A model generated the notes under the pieces. The model saw only the letters and a program-made list of their open reading frames with translations, ran no database searches and was not told the DNA's origin. A DNA stretch of 28,468 nt, taken from contig CAZRRN010000035.1 in the NCBI GenBank assembly GCA_964602475.1, positions 1-28,468 on the forward strand, given 5' to 3'. Shown one piece after another: positions 24,319 to 28,468 of this stretch. Position 1 is the stretch's first letter; every line of letters starts with the position of its first letter. Origin of the DNA: SZUA-448 sp964602475 (lineage in GTDB: Bacteria; Bacillota; Clostridia; Lachnospirales; Lachnospiraceae). Both the position numbers and the translations under genes were made by a program.

Positions 24319-27300
24319 CTATAAGTTATCCTTATTTTTCTCCCAGTTTTCGTCTGTCTGACTAAATGCTGTTTTCAGAGTCTTATAAAGCAGCTTCGTC
24401 TCTATGGGCTTTGCGATATGACCGTTCATGCCGGCATTTATCGCAGCCGTGACATCCTCGGAAAAGGCATTTGCGGTCATAGCATAGATGGGAATCGTTT
24501 TGGCATCAGGTCGATTCATGCTCCGAATGAGTTTCGTTGCTTCATATCCATCCATGACCGGCATGTTGATATCCATTAGGATACAGTCGTATTCTCCTTC
24601 GGCGGATTTCTGAAACATTTCTATCGCCTGATGTCCATCCTCTGCGCAGGTGACATTGATGCCAACCAACCGTAAGAGCTTGATTGCCACCTCCAGATTC
24701 AGTGCAACATCTTCAGCAATCAGCACATGTTTCCCACTGAAATTATAATCTCCCTTTTCTTCTTTTGCATCAATCCTTGTGTAGTCTCCGCCCGAGATGC
24801 GCATCAGCGCATTAAACAGTGTAGACTGGAACAGCGGCTTGGGAATGAAATAATTGGCTCCAGCCGCCTTGGCGGAGGATTCCACCTCGTTCAGATCATA
24901 TGCCGACACGATAATGACGATGGTATCTTCACCGAATATCTCACGGATCTTCTCCGTGACTTCCACGCCATCCATATCCGGCATTTTCCAGTCAATCAGA
25001 CAAAGTCTGTACGGATCCTTAGCATCTTCCGCCTCACCTAACGCTTCCAGCGCTGCTTCGCCTGTGGTCACATAATCGTATCGCACGCCAAGCCGCTCCA
25101 GCAAAATACCGCTGTATTCACAGGATTCCTCATCATCATCCACAACCAACATGCGGATATCAGCAAACCCCGTTGTATCGACCGACCGGTTCTCTCCATA
25201 TGCGCCAAATGGGATATCCACTGTAAAGACAGAACCCTTTCCGACCGTGCTTTGAACACTTATGGAACCACCCATCATCTGAGCCAGATTCTTGGTAATG
25301 GAAAGACCGAGACCGCTGCCGCCGTGTTTTCTTGCTGTTGCCGCGGACTCCTGCTCAAAGGGTCTGAACAATCTTCCCATCATTTCTTCGCTCATACCGC
25401 AACCGGTATCAGATACAGAAAAACGCATCTGTACCTTATCACGGGAATGGCTGGCCTGCAGAACCATCAGATCGATTTCACCGCCTGCCGGAGTAAATTT
25501 GATCGCATTGGAAAGCAGGTTCATCAGAATTTGATTAATCCGCAGTTCATCGCCGATTACCATTTCTTCCGTAACTCCGTTCATCCGCACTTCCAGACGG
25601 ATTCCTTTCAGTTTCGTCTGCTGGTAAAACACCGTTGTGATATTGGTGAGCAGCTGCTTGAAGTTAAAGGGAGCTTTGTCAATTTTCAGCTTACCGCCTT
25701 CAATGGCGGACATATCCAGCACATCATTAATTATGCTCAGCAGCAGCTTGGAACTGCCTTCAATCTTGTCCAGATCGTCTTTTACCCGCTCAGGCTGATC
25801 CGTCTCTGTTCTGGCAATACTGGTTAGTCCGATGATGGCGTTCATAGGAGTTCGAATCTCATGGCTCATCTGCGCCAGAAACTGGGATTTGGCTGCACTT
25901 GCGCTGTCTGCCTGCGCTACTGCAGCCTGCAGATTACTGTTAACTGCAGCGAGCGCCGCATAGCTTTTCTTCTTCACTATAATAATCACAACAAGCGATG
26001 AAATTAAAAGCAAAATCAAAACCGCAACAATTACAACAGCATATCGGAATTTAAATATTAAATCCGGCAGTGTCATCCGATATCCGTTATTCATCGTCTG
26101 GTTGATAGTAAACTGACTGATTTCCTGATCTGAAATCGTATTGATGGCTTTATCAAAAATAGAAATGATCATCTGACCTGCTTCTGTATTGTTGACAACA
26201 AAGCCCATCTCTTCGCTCATAAAGAAGGTCGGCAGTATTTTAATATTCTCATAATGCGGATCCTCGAGAATATTTTGAACGACATATGCGTTCTGTGCAA
26301 AGAAATCTGCTTCACCGCGCTCAACCATGTCAGCACATTCTGCGGTTGATGCACATGTAACCAGCTGAAACTGTTGATACTGTTTTTCAATGAAGGAGAT
26401 CAGCGCAGTATAACTTCGCGGAATAGCAAGCGTGTACGTGGCATCTGTTGCATATATATCATGCTCCGCCGTATCTAATCCGGCCAAAGCAACATCTCCG
26501 GACAGAAATACATCTGAAATCAGATACTGTTCTTCCAGAAATGCAGGATTTGACGTCATAATTCCCGCAATAAGCGCATCCGGATTTTCCGCAAGATATT
26601 CCATTGCTGTAACCCCCGCGGGCATCATTTCATATTCTACAGTTAATCCGCTCCGTTTGGCGAGCAAGGTGACAACATCCTCCGTAATACCGTCGACATC
26701 ACCGTCCGCATTGATATACGAATAGGGTGACCGGTTGGGAATAAACGCAATCTTTATCGTCGGAGCGTTTTGTATGTATTCATATTCAGCGACAGACAGA
26801 AGCATGTTCCGGCTGTCCGAAAAAAAACGTTCGGTCAGACCGTCCAAGTATTCCGGCATGTCCGCAACCAGCTTCTGCTGGGCACTGTTGAACTCCTGCA
26901 TAAGTGTGCTTCCCTGCACACTCATAAGATAAGCCGGTTCAATACCAAAATTGGCAACACATCTAAGTTCCTCCGATGCAGCATAGCTGACAACTGCAGC
27001 AGCCTGAACTTCGCCCTTCTGCAAGGCCGCAATTGCATTCTCATTGGATGCGTATTCAACAATGTCCATGGACAGATCGTATTTCTGTTCAAAATCCAAA
27101 AAATTCTCGATTTCTTTACTGTTTTCCAGCATTCCGACTTCTTTTCCGTTAAGCGATAACGGCGACTCCAGATAATCAGAGTCCTGCGACACATATAAAT
27201 TCATTGATTCGTTCAATAGAGGAAACATGGAGAAGTCGTAATCTGTCTCCCGCTCCTCTGTTCTGCGCGCAACGCAGTAAAAGTCCAGCGTGCCGTTCAG

Positions 27301-27609
27301 AATCCGGTCAAGCGCATCAGTCCAGGACACATCCACAAACTCGCAGTCCCATCCAGTGATTTTTGCAATCTGCTTAAAATATTCCACTGCATATCCGGAC
27401 AGTGTTCCATCATCGGCTCTTTCGACAAGACCATGATAGTTGATATAGCCGATTGTCACCTTCGGTCTATCGTTATCAGCTGCAAACGCAAAAGACACGG
27501 AAAATATCATGTTGAATACAATCATAGTGCACATGAAAGCAAGAACAAGCTTTTTCATAAAGACATCTCTGCCTTTTTTGTGACTTCGGTTCCTATTTTG
27601 ACTGACCAT
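24319..27609 (-). CDS. BvgS-like hybrid sensor histidine kinase with two receivers
   Basis: 1096 aa from the chosen start. Signal peptide (MKKLVLAFMCTMIVFN region), two SBP_bac_3 domains (about 45-270 and 280-505), one membrane helix (about 520-545), HisKA with His583 (MSHEIRTPMNAIIGL), HATPase_c with N-box NLLSNAIKF and G2 GGSGLGLSI, and two receiver domains with Asp873 (CLIDWKMPDMDG) and Asp1013 (ILMDINMPVMDG). All phosphotransfer residues look intact. It probably senses a small molecule such as an amino acid outside the cell; no separate output regulator is nearby. The frame is open to an ATG at 27666, but AAAGGAGG lies 9 nt before the ATG at 27607-27609 and the upstream residues do not look coding. 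It is a paralogue of the frameshifted kinase downstream. Confidence 0.92.
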   Translation of the reverse strand: MVSQNRNRSHKKGRDVFMKKLVLAFMCTMIVFNMIFSVSFAFAADNDRPKVTIGYINYHGLVERADDGTLSGYAVEYFKQIAKITGWDCEFVDVSWTDALDRILNGTLDFYCVARRTEERETDYDFSMFPLLNESMNLYVSQDSDYLESPLSLNGKEVGMLENSKEIENFLDFEQKYDLSMDIVEYASNENAIAALQKGEVQAAAVVSYAASEELRCVANFGIEPAYLMSVQGSTLMQEFNSAQQKLVADMPEYLDGLTERFFSDSRNMLLSVAEYEYIQNAPTIKIAFIPNRSPYSYINADGDVDGITEDVVTLLAKRSGLTVEYEMMPAGVTAMEYLAENPDALIAGIMTSNPAFLEEQYLISDVFLSGDVALAGLDTAEHDIYATDATYTLAIPRSYTALISFIEKQYQQFQLVTCASTAECADMVERGEADFFAQNAYVVQNILEDPHYENIKILPTFFMSEEMGFVVNNTEAGQMIISIFDKAINTISDQEISQFTINQTMNNGYRMTLPDLIFKFRYAVVIVAVLILLLISSLVVIIIVKKKSYAALAAVNSNLQAAVAQADSASAAKSQFLAQMSHEIRTPMNAIIGLTSIARTETDQPERVKDDLDKIEGSSKLLLSIINDVLDMSAIEGGKLKIDKAPFNFKQLLTNITTVFYQQTKLKGIRLEVRMNGVTEEMVIGDELRINQILMNLLSNAIKFTPAGGEIDLMVLQASHSRDKVQMRFSVSDTGCGMSEEMMGRLFRPFEQESAATARKHGGSGLGLSITKNLAQMMGGSISVQSTVGKGSVFTVDIPFGAYGENRSVDTTGFADIRMLVVDDDEESCEYSGILLERLGVRYDYVTTGEAALEALGEAEDAKDPYRLCLIDWKMPDMDGVEVTEKIREIFGEDTIVIIVSAYDLNEVESSAKAAGANYFIPKPLFQSTLFNALMRISGGDYTRIDAKEEKGDYNFSGKHVLIAEDVALNLEVAIKLLRLVGINVTCAEDGHQAIEMFQKSAEGEYDCILMDINMPVMDGYEATKLIRSMNRPDAKTIPIYAMTANAFSEDVTAAINAGMNGHIAKPIETKLLYKTLKTAFSQTDENWEKNKDNL

Positions 27610-27738
27610 AAACTGCAGCCTCCTTTTTCCATCCACATTTTCTTTTCTCTTATAATATCCGGTCATTGATTAGCTTTCGATCTTACCGGGTAAATTAACC
27701 TGCCCATTCCCTAACCAAAATAATTCATGGTTTATTTT

Positions 27739-27767
27739 AGTATATCTTTTCTTGTTCCACACATCAA
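27739..27767 (-). promoter_or_regulatory. Promoter of the intact hybrid kinase gene
   Basis: On the minus strand TTGATG, 17-nt spacer, TATACT. It implies a leader of about 120 nt before the ATG at 27609. Confidence 0.6.
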
Positions 27768-27890
27768 CCATTACTTTTCGGGTTAATTCAAAATGTATTC
27801 GTTAAATTCCGGTCTTATATCATCTATCTGACTATTCCCCCCAGCTCTCATCCCTTTTATCAGAATCCGTTCCCTCTTGTAACGTAACAA

Positions 27891-27925
27891 TGCCACAAAT
27901 CAAGAGTTTCTCTTAATTTGTGGCA
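27891..27925. terminator. Long inverted repeat, possible terminator of the receiver-like gene
   Basis: TGCCACAAATCAAGAG, TTT loop, CTCTTAATTTGTGGCA: 16-bp arms with one mismatch. It lies about 90 nt beyond the stop of the receiver-like gene (minus). No good T-run follows on either strand, so it may instead be another RNA or DNA structural element. Confidence 0.45.
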
Positions 27926-28014
27926 CTTAGTCTTAAGCATCTTCAATTGTACTGTCAGCCTTTATGGGTGCTACAGACCTTTACCGGACTGCCGCATGGT
28001 TACAGTACCGGAAT

Positions 28015-28392
28015 TCATCCGTTGAAATGCTCCCTAACCTGATAAACAATATCCCGAACAGTATCCTTTAATAGCGGCTCGATAACAAGTCTGTCTGCAC
28101 CGGCAAGAATTACATCCTGTGTGAAGCCTCTGTCGGCGGCAATGACGGAGATATCGGTATCTTGGCAATTGTCCCTGACAAGCTTCACAAATTGGGTGAT
28201 TGTGATATGCTTCATTACGGAATGAGCGAATAAAAGGTCGGTTTTGTGTGCCCTCATATACTTAAATGCTAACAGCGGATCCAGAAAGGTTTCAATTTCC
28301 GAATGATCCACAACTTCGTTAATTTGTGCAACGAAGGCATGAATCTTTTTCTCACTTGCCGCAATCACCACAATATCCATATCTCTTGTCAC
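28015..28392 (-). CDS. Receiver-like protein lacking the usual phosphorylation residues
   Basis: 125 aa, the size of one receiver domain. The fold pattern is visible: MDIVVIAASEKK (strand 1 with AASEK where the acidic pair should be), DLLFAHSVMKHI (strand 3, with Ala-His where the phospho-Asp is expected), ISVIAADRGFTQDVILAGAD (strand 4 onward) and RLVIEPLL, where Ile-Glu-Pro replaces the usual Lys-Pro. It therefore looks like a pseudo-receiver that signals without phosphorylation. No DNA-binding domain is attached. Start is ambiguous: GTG at 28392 (AAAGGA 7 nt upstream) or ATG at 28380 (AAGGTG 9 nt upstream). It lies upstream of the hybrid kinase on the same strand, 405 bp away. Confidence 0.7.
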   Translation of the reverse strand: MTRDMDIVVIAASEKKIHAFVAQINEVVDHSEIETFLDPLLAFKYMRAHKTDLLFAHSVMKHITITQFVKLVRDNCQDTDISVIAADRGFTQDVILAGADRLVIEPLLKDTVRDIVYQVREHFNG

Positions 28393-28468
28393 CTTGCTTT
28401 CCTTTGCTGATGTTTTATGTTGAACATGAAGTTTGATTCCGTAAGTCCGATATCACTTGTTCTTGCAG
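28393..28468. other. Right edge, upstream of the receiver-like gene
   Basis: 76 bp with a small palindrome ATGTTGAACAT. No promoter with two good hexamers was seen; the gene's promoter may lie beyond the window. Confidence 0.3.

Larger units (their letters stand above)
27610..28014. other. Intergenic region upstream of the intact hybrid kinase
   Basis: 405 bp. It holds the kinase promoter (27739-27767), a leader of about 120 nt with a small inverted repeat (TTACC G GGTAA near 27685), and an inverted repeat at 27891-27925. I see no gene and no riboswitch consensus that I recognise. Confidence 0.5.

Noticed and set aside
25252..25827. Plus-strand open frame of 191 codons
   Set aside because: Antisense to the HisKA/HATPase part of the intact hybrid kinase.
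27610..27666. ATG at 27666 as the start of the intact hybrid kinase
   Set aside because: No ribosome binding site there, while AAAGGAGG is well placed for the ATG at 27609.
27610..27740. Long leader of the hybrid kinase as a riboswitch
   Set aside because: No match to riboswitch core sequences that I know (such as c-di-GMP or ydaO types); only small inverted repeats.

Overview
The window looks like a chromosomal segment of a low-to-moderate GC Firmicute, most likely a Clostridia member of the Lachnospiraceae type. The grounds are AGGAGG-type ribosome binding sites, sigma-A promoters, a class A RNase P RNA, a stand-alone AP2-domain protein, a SleB-type cell-wall hydrolase, CdaA/CdaR, and BvgS-like hybrid kinases with tandem solute-binding domains. 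No phage, insertion sequence, CRISPR array or tRNA was found.

Left part (1-5.3 kb): the 5' part of threonine synthase (minus), a SleB-like hydrolase (minus), an uncharacterised protein with two AP2 domains (plus), RNase P RNA (minus) and an HtrA-like protease with an Asn-rich repeat region at its N-terminus (minus).

Surface polysaccharide part (5.5-11.9 kb): a GT2 glycosyltransferase and a LicD-like protein (plus) converge on a minus-strand block encoding a polyprenyl-phosphate sugar-1-phosphate transferase, a WsaF-like glycosyltransferase and an ABC-2 polysaccharide exporter (ATPase and permease).

The minus-strand run continues upstream without a clear break through leuA, cdaR, cdaA and two uncharacterised membrane proteins to an extended -10 promoter near 17.47 kb. 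If this is one transcript, c-di-AMP synthesis, the first step of leucine synthesis and export of a cell-surface polymer are co-transcribed. glmM, the usual partner of cdaA-cdaR, is absent and leuA takes its place.

Right part (17.5-28.4 kb): a methyl-accepting chemotaxis protein, a D-lactate dehydrogenase with an added Cys-rich tail, a small lipoprotein next to a 52-bp perfect palindrome, and two related hybrid sensor kinases. The first kinase has a one-base frameshift inside its ATPase domain. Between the kinases lies the C-terminal remnant of an ABC-2 permease. The last gene is a receiver-like protein that seems to lack the phosphorylation residues.

All calls were made by eye from sequence motifs. 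No database search was run.
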